64,000 nt of DNA. Origin: Ovoidimarina sp963698645. GTDB taxonomy: Bacteria; Pseudomonadota; Alphaproteobacteria; Rhodobacterales; Rhodobacteraceae. Of the stretch, positions 8,466 to 17,915 are shown piece by piece. The position numbers and the translations under genes are program-made. Within the stretch, counting starts at the first letter, position 1. Every line of letters begins with the position of its first letter. The DNA is taken from positions 248,001 through 312,000 of the forward strand of contig CAVORP010000009.1 of NCBI GenBank assembly GCA_963698645.1, written 5' to 3'. The notes below the pieces were generated by a model that saw only the letters and a program-made list of their open reading frames with translations, ran no database searches and was not told where the DNA came from.

Positions 8466-9941
8466 ATGGCGATACCGGCAGAGACTCTCTTTCTTGACCC
8501 CGATTCCCAGGGGACGCTTCAGGCGCGCATCCAGCAGATGATCGCCTCGGGCATCCTCTCGGGGCGTCTGAGGCAGGGAGAAAAGCTCCCCTCGACCCGG
8601 AAACTGGCCCAGCATCTTGGTGTAAGCCGGATCACGGTAACACTCGCCTATGCCGAATTGGTGGCGGGAGATTACCTGACTTCGGAAGGTCGGTCGGGCT
8701 ATTTCGTCTCGGACACCGCGCCGGTGCCGCCAAGCTTCGCGCCCGCGCCGCAGCGGCGGGACGCCGTGGATTGGTCCCGCGCGATCGGTCAGAGGTTTGC
8801 GGGCGGCACCGCCGCGTGGAAACCGCGCGACTGGGCCAGATACCGCTATCCCTTTATCTATGGGCAGGCCGATCCCACGCTTTTCGACCATGCCAACTGG
8901 CGCCTTTGTGCCCTTCAGGCACTGGGGCAGAAGGATTTCGCATCCCTGACCGCCGACCAGTTCGATGGCGACGATCCGATGCTGGTGGAGTTTATCGCCC
9001 GCCAGATCCTGCCGCGCCGCGGAATTGCCGCCCATCCCGATCAGATCCTCGTGACGCTGGGCGCGCAGAACGCCCTTTGGATCGCCGCGCAGGTGCTTTT
9101 GTCGCAACGGCGCAGCGCGGCCATCGAGGACCCGTGCTATCCCGCCTTGCGCGATATTCTGGCCCAGACCCGCTGTCACCTGACCTCGGTCCCGGTCGAT
9201 GCCGACGGATTGCCGCCCGACGCGATCGACGCGGCAACCGACCTGATCTTTGTCACGCCGAGCCACCAGTGCCCGACCAATGCGACGATGACGCTGGCGC
9301 GCCGCCGCGCTCTTCTGAAACGCGCGCAGGAGATTGGCGCGCTGATCGTCGAGGACGATTACGAGTTTGAAATGGCCTTTCTGAAACCACCCCTGCCCTC
9401 GCTGAAATCGCTGGATCGGGATGGGCGCGTGATCTATGTGGGCAGCTTCTCGAAATCGCTGTTCCCGGGGCTGCGGCTCGGGTTCCTGATGGGGTCGGAG
9501 CCGTTCATCCGCGAGGCCCGCGCCCTGCGCGCGAGTGTGCTGCGCCATCCGCCGGGACATCTGCAGCGGTCGGCCGCGTATTTTCTGTCGCTCGGGCATT
9601 ACGACGCGCTTGTGGCACGGATGGCGCGGGCCTTTCACGACCGGCGGCGGGTGATGGAAAACGCCATGACCGAAGCGGGGATGACGATCGCCGGGCGCGG
9701 CGCGTTCGGGGGGTCGTCCTACTGGATGGAGGCGCCGGAAGGCGTGGATGCGACCGAACTTGCCGAACGCCTCATGAAGCGGGACGTGCTGATCGAGCCG
9801 GGCGCGCCCTTCTTCGGCCCCGGGCGGGATGCCGGACGCCACTACCGGCTCGCCTATTCCTCGATTCCCGCCGCGCGGATCGGCGAAGGCATTGGCCGCA
9901 TCGCCGAAGCGATTGCAGAAACACGCCCCGTCTGGACTTAA
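8466..9941 (+). CDS. tauR: TauR, MocR/GntR-type taurine regulator
   Basis: 491 aa. N-terminal GntR winged helix-turn-helix at residues 15-80 (LRQGEKLPSTRKLAQHLGVS...YAELVAGDYL), joined by a linker to a fold-type-I aminotransferase domain with the PLP lysine in SFSKSLFPGLRLGF. This is the MocR layout. The assignment to TauR rests on position immediately upstream of xsc and on boxes of the TauR type upstream of both genes. In Rhodobacter capsulatus TauR activates taurine catabolism genes, probably sensing an aldimine formed with PLP. The taurine transaminase and TauABC importer are not in this window. Confidence 0.88.
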   Translation: MAIPAETLFLDPDSQGTLQARIQQMIASGILSGRLRQGEKLPSTRKLAQHLGVSRITVTLAYAELVAGDYLTSEGRSGYFVSDTAPVPPSFAPAPQRRDAVDWSRAIGQRFAGGTAAWKPRDWARYRYPFIYGQADPTLFDHANWRLCALQALGQKDFASLTADQFDGDDPMLVEFIARQILPRRGIAAHPDQILVTLGAQNALWIAAQVLLSQRRSAAIEDPCYPALRDILAQTRCHLTSVPVDADGLPPDAIDAATDLIFVTPSHQCPTNATMTLARRRALLKRAQEIGALIVEDDYEFEMAFLKPPLPSLKSLDRDGRVIYVGSFSKSLFPGLRLGFLMGSEPFIREARALRASVLRHPPGHLQRSAAYFLSLGHYDALVARMARAFHDRRRVMENAMTEAGMTIAGRGAFGGSSYWMEAPEGVDATELAERLMKRDVLIEPGAPFFGPGRDAGRHYRLAYSSIPAARIGEGIGRIAEAIAETRPVWT

Positions 9942-9964
9942 GATGGCCTAACACGTGGACCTAA
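9932..9964 (+). promoter_or_regulatory. TauR-type direct repeats before xsc
   Basis: CTGGACTTAA (9932-9941, overlapping the tauR stop) and GTGGACCTAA (9955-9964), start-to-start 23 bp, i.e. on nearly the same helix face. Both closely fit the CTGGACyTAA repeat recalled for Rhodobacter TauR. They lie 90-120 bp upstream of the xsc ATG, a plausible place for an activator. Confidence 0.65.
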
Positions 9965-10053
9965 CCGACGATGCTCTGATACACTAGTTTGCGCCGAACT
10001 CCCTGGCCGTCTCTCCGCTGCCGGGCCTGTCGCATGACCAAAGGAAAACGCCA

Positions 10054-11829
10054 ATGAAAATGACCACCGAAGAAGCCTTTGTGAAGGTCCTGCAAATGCA
10101 TGGGATCGAACATGCCTTTGGCATCATCGGCTCGGCCTTCATGCCGATTTCGGACCTGTTTCCGACCGCCGGTATCCAGTTCTGGGATTGCGCCCACGAA
10201 TGTTCGGGCGGGATGATGGCCGATGGCTATACCCGCGCCACCGGCAAGATGAGCATGATGATCGCCCAGAACGGCCCCGGCATCACCAATTTCGTGACGC
10301 CCGTGAAGACCGCCTACTGGAACCACACGCCGCTTCTTCTGGTCACGCCGCAAGCGGCGAACAAGACGATCGGCCAGGGCGGTTTCCAGGAAGTCGAGCA
10401 GATGAACCTGTTCGAGGACATGGTGGCCTATCAGGAGGAAGTGCGCGACCCCAGCCGCGTGGCCGAGGTTCTGAACCGCGTGATCATGAATGCCAAACGC
10501 GCCAGCGCGCCCGCTCAAATCAACATGCCGCGGGATTTCTGGACGCAGGTGATCGATATCGAATTGCCCCGGATCGTCGATTTCGAGCGTCCGGCGGGGG
10601 GCGAAACCGCCCTTGCGGAGGCCGCAGAGCTTCTGTCGAAGGCGAAGTTTCCGGTGATCCTGAATGGCGCAGGCGTGGTTCTGGGCGGGGCAATCGGGTC
10701 GACCATCGCGCTGGCCGAACGGCTCGATGCGCCGGTTTGCGTGGGCTATCAGCATAATGACGCCTTCCCCGGCTCGCATCCCCTGTTCGCCGGTCCCCTT
10801 GGCTATAACGGTTCGAAAGCCGGGATGGAGCTGATCAGCAAGGCCGATGTGGTTCTGGCGCTGGGCACACGGCTCAACCCCTTTTCGACCCTGCCGGGCT
10901 ATGGCATCGACTATTGGCCCCGGGACGCCGCCGTCATTCAGGTGGATATCAATCCCGACCGGATCGGCCTGACCAAACCCGTCGCGGTCGGTATCGTGGG
11001 CGACGCGAAAAAGGTGGCCGATGGGATTCTCGCGCGTCTCTCGGACAGCGCAGGCGATGCCGGGCGCGACGAGCGCCGCAACATGATTGCCAAGACGAAA
11101 TCGACATGGGCCCAGCAGTTGTCGTCGATGGATCACGAAGAGGACGATCCGGGAACCACGTGGAACGAGCGCGCCCGCGCGGCCAAGCCCGACTGGATGA
11201 GCCCCCGCATGGCGTGGCGGGCAATTCAGGCGGCACTTCCGAAAGAGGCGATCATTTCCTCCGATATCGGGAACAACTGTGCCATCGGGAACGCCTATCC
11301 GTCGTTCGAGCAGGGCCGCAAATACCTTGCTCCCGGCCTGTTCGGGCCTTGCGGCTATGGCCTTCCGTCGATCATCGGCGCCAAGATCGGTTGCCCCGAT
11401 ACGCCGGTCGTCGGGTTCGCGGGGGATGGTGCTTTCGGGATCTCGGTGAACGAACTGACGGCGATCGCCCGGCCGGAATGGCCGCCGATCACCATGATCG
11501 TCTTCCGCAACTACCAGTGGGGCGCGGAGAAGCGGAACTCGACCCTTTGGTATGATGACAACTTCATCGGTACGGAACTGTCCGATGGTGTTTCCTATGC
11601 CGGGATCGCGAAGGCCTGCGGCCTTCAGGGGGTTCAGGCGCGGACCATGGAGGCGCTCACCGACGCGTTGAACACCGCGATCAAGGATCAGATGCAGAAC
11701 GGCAAGACCACGCTGATCGAGGCGATGATCAACCAGGAACTGGGCGAGCCGTTCCGGCGCGACGCGATGAAGAAGCCGGTCGCCGTGGCGGGAATCCGGG
11801 CCGAGGACATGCGGAAGCAAGACGCCTGA
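10054..11829 (+). CDS. xsc: Sulfoacetaldehyde acetyltransferase (Xsc)
   Basis: 591 aa, intact, the usual Xsc length. It is a thiamine-diphosphate enzyme with the acetolactate-synthase fold: the N-terminal Pyr domain has FGIIGSAFMPISDLFP and ECSGGMMADGYTRATGK (catalytic Glu of the ThDP site), and the C-terminal PP domain has GDGAFGISVNELTAIARPE (ThDP-magnesium motif). Xsc converts sulfoacetaldehyde and phosphate to acetyl phosphate and sulfite, the C-S cleavage step of taurine and isethionate use, in the cytoplasm. AACGCCA-ATG and an upstream AAAGGAAAA ribosome site fit the start. It lies between tauR and ackA. Confidence 0.95.
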   Translation: MKMTTEEAFVKVLQMHGIEHAFGIIGSAFMPISDLFPTAGIQFWDCAHECSGGMMADGYTRATGKMSMMIAQNGPGITNFVTPVKTAYWNHTPLLLVTPQAANKTIGQGGFQEVEQMNLFEDMVAYQEEVRDPSRVAEVLNRVIMNAKRASAPAQINMPRDFWTQVIDIELPRIVDFERPAGGETALAEAAELLSKAKFPVILNGAGVVLGGAIGSTIALAERLDAPVCVGYQHNDAFPGSHPLFAGPLGYNGSKAGMELISKADVVLALGTRLNPFSTLPGYGIDYWPRDAAVIQVDINPDRIGLTKPVAVGIVGDAKKVADGILARLSDSAGDAGRDERRNMIAKTKSTWAQQLSSMDHEEDDPGTTWNERARAAKPDWMSPRMAWRAIQAALPKEAIISSDIGNNCAIGNAYPSFEQGRKYLAPGLFGPCGYGLPSIIGAKIGCPDTPVVGFAGDGAFGISVNELTAIARPEWPPITMIVFRNYQWGAEKRNSTLWYDDNFIGTELSDGVSYAGIAKACGLQGVQARTMEALTDALNTAIKDQMQNGKTTLIEAMINQELGEPFRRDAMKKPVAVAGIRAEDMRKQDA

Positions 11830-11841
11830 GGCCGCGCGCCC

Positions 11842-12990
11842 ATGTCGATACTGGTACTGAATGCCGGGTCGTCCTCGATCAAGGCGGCGGTCTTTGACAG
11901 CCGCCTTGCGCCGGGGCTGACCGGGGCGGTCACCGGGATCGGCGGGCGGGCCATGTTGCAGGCCGGCGGGGCCACGGAACCCCGCGACGCGGTCGATCAC
12001 GCAGCGGCACTGGCCGTTCTTCTGGATGCTTTTGCAGCCCAGGGGCTCACCTTGGAGAGTTTGGAGGCCGCCGCGCACAGGGTCGTGCATGGCGGCCTTT
12101 CTCTTGTTGAGCCTTGCCGCGTAACACCCTATATTCAAGAAGAAATCCGCGCCTGCATACCGCTTGCGCCACTGCATAACCCGCATCACCTGGCCGCGAT
12201 CGAGGCGTTGGCTCGGATCGCCCCCGACCTGCCGCAATATGCCAGTTTCGACACGGCGTTTCACAGCACCAATCCGGAGGTGGCGCGCAGCTATGCGATC
12301 CCCGCGGCAGAGACGGCCAAGGGTATCCGACGCTACGGCTTTCACGGGATTTCCTATGCCAGCCTCGCGGCCCGCCTGCCGCGAACTGACGGGTGCGGCC
12401 CTGCCCGCGCGCCTTCTGGCGCTGCATCTGGGGAACGGCGCCTCGCTTTGCGCGATCCGGAACGGTCGGTCCGTCGCCACGACCATGGGCTATTCGCCCC
12501 TTGATGGGCTGACGATGGGAACGCGGGCGGGCGGGATCGACGGGAACGCGGTCCTGCGACTGGCGCGCGACCACGGGATCGACGGGGCGGCCGATCTGTT
12601 GAACATCAAGAGCGGGCTTCTGGCCCTTGGGCGGCCATTCGGACATGCGCGCCCTGCGCGGCTGCCGGGACGCCAGAGGCCGCCTTCGCCATCGACCATT
12701 TCGCCTATTGGGCCGCGCGGCATTCTGGCTCAATGATCGCGGCGATGGGCGGGGTCGATGCGGTGGTCTTTACCGGCGGAATCGGCGAGAACGACGCGGA
12801 GATGCGCCGGGAGATCCTGGATCACCTGTCCTGGCTGGGGCTGGAGCTTGATCCGGAGGCCAATGCCGCGCACGCGATGGCGTTGCATGCGCCGGGGTCG
12901 GCCCTTCCGGTCTGGATCGTTCCGGCACAAGAAGAGCGCGCGATTGCCGCCGACGCGCAGGCGGTGATGGCCCGCGAGGCGCGCGCCTAG
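11842..12990 (+). CDS. ackA: Acetate kinase, frameshifted
   Basis: Starts 12 bases after xsc. Family signatures appear in order: VLNAGSSSIKAAVF (phosphate-binding loop), AHRVVHGGLSL, FDTAFHSTNP, YGFHGISY, ALHLGNGASLCAI, and FTGGIGENDAEMR near the C-terminus. After removing three +1 insertions (about 12384, 12618 and 12652) it reads through as about 381 aa, close to the usual 390-400. It would turn the acetyl phosphate made by Xsc into acetate and ATP. Many relatives use phosphate acetyltransferase (Pta) here; no pta is present in the window. Confidence 0.85.
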
Positions 12991-13853
12991 CCCAGTTCGC
13001 GCACGAGATCGAAGAAGGCGCGCACCAGCTTTCCCTCGCTGCGCTCGGACAGGCAGACCAGCGCCTCTTCCATCTGCAGGCCGTCGTCAGGCGTAATCGG
13101 CACCCCGACCAGCCGCGCATCCTGGCCCATTTCGGCCAGCGAGACGAAGCCCACGCCACCGCCCGAAGCCACGATTTCGCGCACCGCCTCGCGCCCCTCG
13201 GCCTCGATCGCCGGGACGAGGGTGACGCGCGCCTTTCGGGCAGCGGCCATGAGCTTGTTGCGCGTTTTCGAGCCGTCTTCGCGCATCACCAGTGGCAGTG
13301 CCGCAAGATCCTGAAAACTGAAACTCTTACGGTCGCCAAGCTCCGACGCCTTTGGCACAAGAGCCACGATCGGCGTCGCGCGCAGCGACACGACCTCGAG
13401 TCCCGCGCGATCCGGCACCCCGCCCAGAACGCCCAGATCGGCGTCATAGCTTTCAAGCTGTTCCAGCACGGTCTGGCTGTTCCCTGCCCGCAAGGTGATC
13501 TGAACCCCCGGATATCGGTCGCGAAACGGGCCCAGAACCTGCAACAGGTGATGGGCGGAATCCGCCACGATGGTCAGATGCCCCGACCGCAGGGCACGGG
13601 ATTCCGACAACAACTCGAGCGCCTGGGTCTCGCTTTCGAACATCCGCCGGGTGATCGCGAGAAGCCGCGCCCCGGCCTCGGTCAGCGCCACCTGACGCTT
13701 GCGGCGGTCGAAGAGGAGGATGTCATAGTCCTTTTCCAGCCGCCGCACCTGATCGGAAATCGCAGGCTGGGTCAGGTGCAACTCGTCGGCCGCACGGGAA
13801 AAACCGCCGCAGATGGCGACGTGGTGAAAGGCGCGAAGCTGGACATAGCGCAT
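12987..13853 (-). CDS. LysR-family regulator of the phosphonate genes
   Basis: 288 aa. The N-terminal LysR HTH (residues 3-62, FSRAADELHLTQPAISDQVRRLEKDYDILLFDRR) is followed by a LysR_substrate effector domain (residues 90-288). It is divergent from phnW across 107 bp that contain a good T-N11-A box, so it is very likely the inducer-sensing regulator of the downstream phosphonate operon. The ligand would be 2-aminoethylphosphonate or phosphonoacetaldehyde by analogy; this is inference. Its stop codon shares CTAG with ackA. Confidence 0.88.
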   Translation of the reverse strand: MRYVQLRAFHHVAICGGFSRAADELHLTQPAISDQVRRLEKDYDILLFDRRKRQVALTEAGARLLAITRRMFESETQALELLSESRALRSGHLTIVADSAHHLLQVLGPFRDRYPGVQITLRAGNSQTVLEQLESYDADLGVLGGVPDRAGLEVVSLRATPIVALVPKASELGDRKSFSFQDLAALPLVMREDGSKTRNKLMAAARKARVTLVPAIEAEGREAVREIVASGGGVGFVSLAEMGQDARLVGVPITPDDGLQMEEALVCLSERSEGKLVRAFFDLVRELG

Positions 13854-13867
13854 TGAGCGGGACCTTA

Positions 13868-13884
13868 TATCGCTTCAATCGATA
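13868..13884. promoter_or_regulatory. LysR box between the LysR gene and phnW
   Basis: TATCG-CTTCAAT-CGATA, a perfect 5-bp-arm inverted repeat holding a T-N11-A core, lies in the 107-bp divergent region, 14 bp from the LysR start and about 77 bp from the phnW start. That is the standard recognition site position for a divergent LysR regulator. The rest of the gap is AT-rich for this genome (about 13890-13915), fitting promoter DNA. Confidence 0.6.
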
Positions 13885-13960
13885 GATGGATTTGAATTAA
13901 CGATTTTAAGTATCCTGCGCAATGTGGGAAACGGGGGCGAAGATCTCACGGAGACCGCCC

Positions 13961-15153
13961 ATGACCCTGCAAGAAAAAGCCGCCCTTCCCGGCTCCGGCC
14001 CTGGGCGAGCCTTACCTGCTGACGCCCGGGCCGCTGACCACCAGCTATTCGGTGAAAGAGGCCATGCTGCGCGACTGGGGATCTTGGGACAGCGATTTCC
14101 GGGCCATGACGGCGACCCTTCGGGCGAAACTTCTGGCGATGGCGGGCGACCGCGACGGGACATACGACTGCGTCCCCCTTCAGGGCAGCGGAAGCTATTG
14201 CGTCGAGGCGATGCTGGGAACATTCGTGCCACGGGACGGCAAGGTGCTGGTCCTGGCGAACGGGGCCTACGGGCTGCGGGCGGCGGAGACACTGCGCTAT
14301 CTGGGGCGCGCCTATACGCTTATGGACAAGGGCGATTTCCTGCCTCCGCGCGGTGCTGAGGTGGCTGCGGTTCTGGCCTCGGATCCGAAGCTGACCCATG
14401 TGATCGCAATCCATTGCGAGACAAGCTCGGGCATTCTGAACCCGCTGGCCGAGATCGCCGAAGCGACCCATGCGGGCGGGCGCAAGCTTCTGGTCGACAG
14501 CATGTCGGCCTTCGGCGCGCTGGATTTGGATGTGAACGCGCTTCATATCGAGGCGCTGGTGTCATCGGCCAACAAGTGCATCGAGGGCGTACCGGGCTTC
14601 GGCTTTGTCATCGCGCGCAAATCGGCGCTCGAGGCGGCGGCGGGGACGAGCCATTCGCTCTGTCTCGATCTGCATGCGCAGTGGGCCTATATGAACAAGA
14701 CCGGTCAATGGCGCTATACGCCCCCAACGCATGCGGTTGCGGCCTTTCTCGAGGCGCTTCGCCTGCACGAGGCCGAGGGTGGGCGCGCCGGGCGCCTTGC
14801 GCGCTATACGCGGAACCGCGACGTGCTGGTGGCGGGGATGCGCGCGCTAGGGTTCGAAACGCTGCTGGTCGATCGCTGGCTGTCGCCCATCATCGTGACC
14901 TTCTTCACGCCCGCCGATCCGGCCTTTTCCTTCGATCGCTTCTATGAGGCGATGAAGCGCATGGGATTTCATCATCTATCCAGGCAAACTGACCGCCGTG
15001 GACAGTTTCCGCATCGGCTGTATCGGCCGGATGGACGAACACGTCATGACCCGCGTGGTTGCGGCGGCACAGGAGGCGCTTGCCGAGATGGGGGTGACCG
15101 ACGCGTCCCCGCCATCCGCGGCGCTTGAAGAACGCGCCCGTCTGGCGGGCTGA
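13961..15153 (+). CDS. phnW: 2-aminoethylphosphonate-pyruvate transaminase
   Basis: Class V aminotransferase: 'YLLTPGPLTTSYSVKEAML' at the start (in the second frame), VPLQGSGSYCVEAMLGTFVP, HCETSSGILNP, DSMSAFGALDLD, and the PLP lysine in VSSANKCIEGVPGFGFVIA. This is the PhnW pattern; it makes phosphonoacetaldehyde and alanine from 2-aminoethylphosphonate and pyruvate. Two +1 insertions, near 14003 and near 14972, interrupt an otherwise complete reading frame of about 396 aa, somewhat longer at the C-terminus than usual. It is the first gene of the phosphonate operon. Confidence 0.9.
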
Positions 15154-15198
15154 ATGCATGAGACGCCGGATGCCCGGCCAGACCCATAAGGAAGACCC

Positions 15199-16455
15199 AT
15201 GAACGATATGTCCCACGCCCCGGTCACGGTGAATGACCGCGCCTATCCCTGGCCTTCGGTGCCCGCCATCTCGATCTGCCTGGACGGGTGCGAGCCCGCC
15301 TATCTTGATGCCGCGATCGACGCGGGCCTGATGCCCGCGCTGGTGCGCGTGATGGAAAAGGGCACCGTGCGGCGGGCGCATTCGGTGATCCCGTCCTTCA
15401 CCAACCCCAACAACCTGTCCATCGCCACGGGCCGCCCGCCCAAGGTGCACGGGATCTGCGGCAATTTCCTGTACGAGCCCGAGACGGGCGAGGAAGTGAT
15501 GATGAACGACGTGCGCTTCCTGCGGGCGCAGACGATCTTCAGCGCCTTCTACGAGGCCGGCGCCAAGGTCGCCATCGTCACCGCCAAGGACAAGCTGCGC
15601 GCGCTTCTGGGGGCTGAGTTGCGCTTTGACGAAGGCCGCGCCTTCTGTTTCTCGGCCGAACGTTCCGACGGCACGACGGTTGCCGAGAACGGGATCGACA
15701 ATGCCTCGGCCTGGCTGGGCATGCCGGTCCCCGAGGTCTATTCGGCCGCGCTGTCGGAATTCGTCTTTGCCGCCGGTGTGAAGCTTCTGAAAGAGGAGCG
15801 CCCGGACGTGATGTACCTGACCACCACCGATTACGTGCAGCACAAATACGCCCCCGGCGATCCGCAGGCCAACGCGTTCTACGAGATGTTCGACCGCTAT
15901 CTGGCCGAGCTCGACGCCCTTGGCGCGGCCATCGTCGTGACCGCCGACCACGGGATGAAGCCCAAGCATGACGCCAACGGCGACCCCGCGGTGATCTATG
16001 TTCAGGATATCCTTGACGACTGGCTGGGCGAGGCTGCAGCCCGGGTGATCCTGCCCATCACCGATCCTTACGTCGTGCATCACGGCGCGCTTGGCTCTTT
16101 CGCCACGGCCTATTTGCCCGATGGGGCGGACCGCGCCGATATCATCGCGCGGCTTTCGGGCTACGACGAGCTTATCGCGGTGATGACCCGGGAAGAGGCC
16201 GTGGAGCGCTTCGAGCTTCCGGCCGACCGGATCGGCGATATCGTTCTGATCTCGGGCGAGAACATGACGATCGGCACATCGGCGCACCGCCATGACCTTG
16301 CCGCGCTGAACGAACCCTTGCGCAGCCATGGCGGGCTGACCGAACAGGAGGTGCCGTTCATCGTGAACCGCAAGATGGAGACGCTGGGCACCGCGCCCGA
16401 TCTGCGGAACTTCGATGCGTTCCTCTATGCCACCACCGCCGCCGCGAAAGGGTAG
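15199..16455 (+). CDS. phnA: Phosphonoacetate hydrolase
   Basis: 418 aa, intact. Alkaline phosphatase superfamily fold with the two-zinc site: SICLDGCEPAYLDAA (first Asp), SVIPSFTNPNNLSIATG (catalytic Thr), YLTTTDYVQHKYAPG (Asp/His ligands) and VVTADHGMKPKH (Asp-His pair), plus a C-terminal His in LRSHGGLTEQEVP. It cleaves phosphonoacetate to acetate and phosphate. The AAGGAAGACCC ribosome site supports the ATG at 15199. Between phnW and phnY it completes the transaminase-dehydrogenase-hydrolase route known from Sinorhizobium meliloti. Confidence 0.93.
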   Translation: MNDMSHAPVTVNDRAYPWPSVPAISICLDGCEPAYLDAAIDAGLMPALVRVMEKGTVRRAHSVIPSFTNPNNLSIATGRPPKVHGICGNFLYEPETGEEVMMNDVRFLRAQTIFSAFYEAGAKVAIVTAKDKLRALLGAELRFDEGRAFCFSAERSDGTTVAENGIDNASAWLGMPVPEVYSAALSEFVFAAGVKLLKEERPDVMYLTTTDYVQHKYAPGDPQANAFYEMFDRYLAELDALGAAIVVTADHGMKPKHDANGDPAVIYVQDILDDWLGEAAARVILPITDPYVVHHGALGSFATAYLPDGADRADIIARLSGYDELIAVMTREEAVERFELPADRIGDIVLISGENMTIGTSAHRHDLAALNEPLRSHGGLTEQEVPFIVNRKMETLGTAPDLRNFDAFLYATTAAAKG

Positions 16456-16460
16456 GATCG

Positions 16461-17910
16461 ATGAAGGACGCACGCCACATCCGCCATGAACCCATGCGCA
16501 TCGCCGGCCGCAAGGTCGAGGCCGAGGGCCTTGTCGAGGTGCATTATCCCTGGGACGATTCCGTGATCGGCACGGTACCCGCCGGAAATGCAAGCCATGC
16601 CCGGGAAGCCTTCGATATTGCGGCACGTTACACGCCGAAGCTCACCCGATACGAGCGGCAGAAGATCCTCCTGAAGACCGCCGAGCTGATCGTCGCGCGG
16701 AAGGAGGAATTCGCGGAGGTCATCACTCTCGAATTGGGGATCTCCAAGGCCGACAGCTATTACGAGGTGGGCCGGGCGTTCGACGTCTACACGCTTGCAG
16801 GCCAGCTCTGCATTCAGGACGATGGCGAGATCTTTTCCTGCGACCTGACGCCCCACGGAAAGGCGCGCAAGATCTTTACCCTGCGCGAGCCATTGAACGC
16901 GATTTCCGCGATCACTCCGTTCAACCATCCGCTGAACATGGTGAGCCACAAGATCGCCCCGGCCATCGCCACCAATAACTGCATGGTGGTGAAACCCACG
17001 GAACTGACGCCGCTTACCGCGCTCCTGCTTGCGGATGTGATCTATGAGGCGGGCCTGCCGCCCGAAATGCTCTCGGTCGTCACCGGCTTGCCGGGCGATA
17101 TCGGCGACGAGATGATCACCAATCCCAATATCGATCTCATCACCTTCACCGGCGGCGTGCCGGTGGGCAAGCTCATCGCGTCCAAGGCCGGGTACAAGCG
17201 GCAGATCCTGGAACTGGGCGGGAACGATCCGCTGATCATCTGCAACGACCTGTCCGACGATGACCTGCGGCAGGCGGCGGAACTGGCGGTTCTCGGGGCA
17301 ACGAAGAATTCGGGCCAGCGCTGCACCGCGGTCAAGCGGATCCTGTGCCAGGAGAGCGTGGCCGACCGGTTCGTTCCCATGGTGCTGGAACGGGCCAAGA
17401 AGATCCGGTTCGGCGACCCCATGGACCCGGCAACCGAGCTTGGCACGGTGGTGCATGAACGCTGCCGCCGCGTTGTTCGAAAAGCGTGTCGAGATGGCGG
17501 CCGAGGCCGGGGCCGAGGTGCTCTACAACCCCGGACGCCGGGGCGCGCTTCTGCCGCCCATCGTCGTGGACCGGGTCGATCACGGATCCGAGCTGGTGAT
17601 GGAAGAGACCTTTGGCCCGATCATCCCGATTATCCGCGTCTCGGACGACGACGACGCGGTGATCACCCTGTCGAACTCCACCGCATTTGGCCTGTCTTCC
17701 GGCGTTTGCACCAATGATTTCAGACGGATGCAGAAATATATCGCCGGCCTCAAGGTGGGCACCGTGAACATCTGGGAAGTGCCCGGTTACCGCATCGAGA
17801 TGTCGCCCTTCGGCGGGATCAAGGATAGCGGGAACGGCTACAAGGAGGGTGTGATCGAGGCCATGAAGAGCTTTACCAACGTCAAGACCTTCTCGCTTCC
17901 CTGGGGTTAG
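16461..17910 (+). CDS. phnY: Phosphonoacetaldehyde dehydrogenase
   Basis: Aldehyde dehydrogenase superfamily, about 482 aa after removal of one +1 insertion near 17463. Visible: NAD-binding AISAITPFNHPLNMVSHK, the Glu of ILELGGNDPLI, the catalytic Cys in KNSGQRCTAVKRIL, and EETFGPIIPI. Five bases after phnA and five bases before the next gene. It oxidises phosphonoacetaldehyde to phosphonoacetate with NAD+, linking PhnW to PhnA. Context supplies the substrate; the motif set alone would only give the superfamily. Confidence 0.9.
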
Positions 17911-17915
17911 GGGGC

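Noticed and set aside
9961..12486. An open frame of over 800 codons on the minus strand opposite xsc and ackA
   Set aside because: It is the antisense shadow of xsc, which has full family motifs on the plus strand; its translation is rich in Arg, Gly and His with no recognisable domain.
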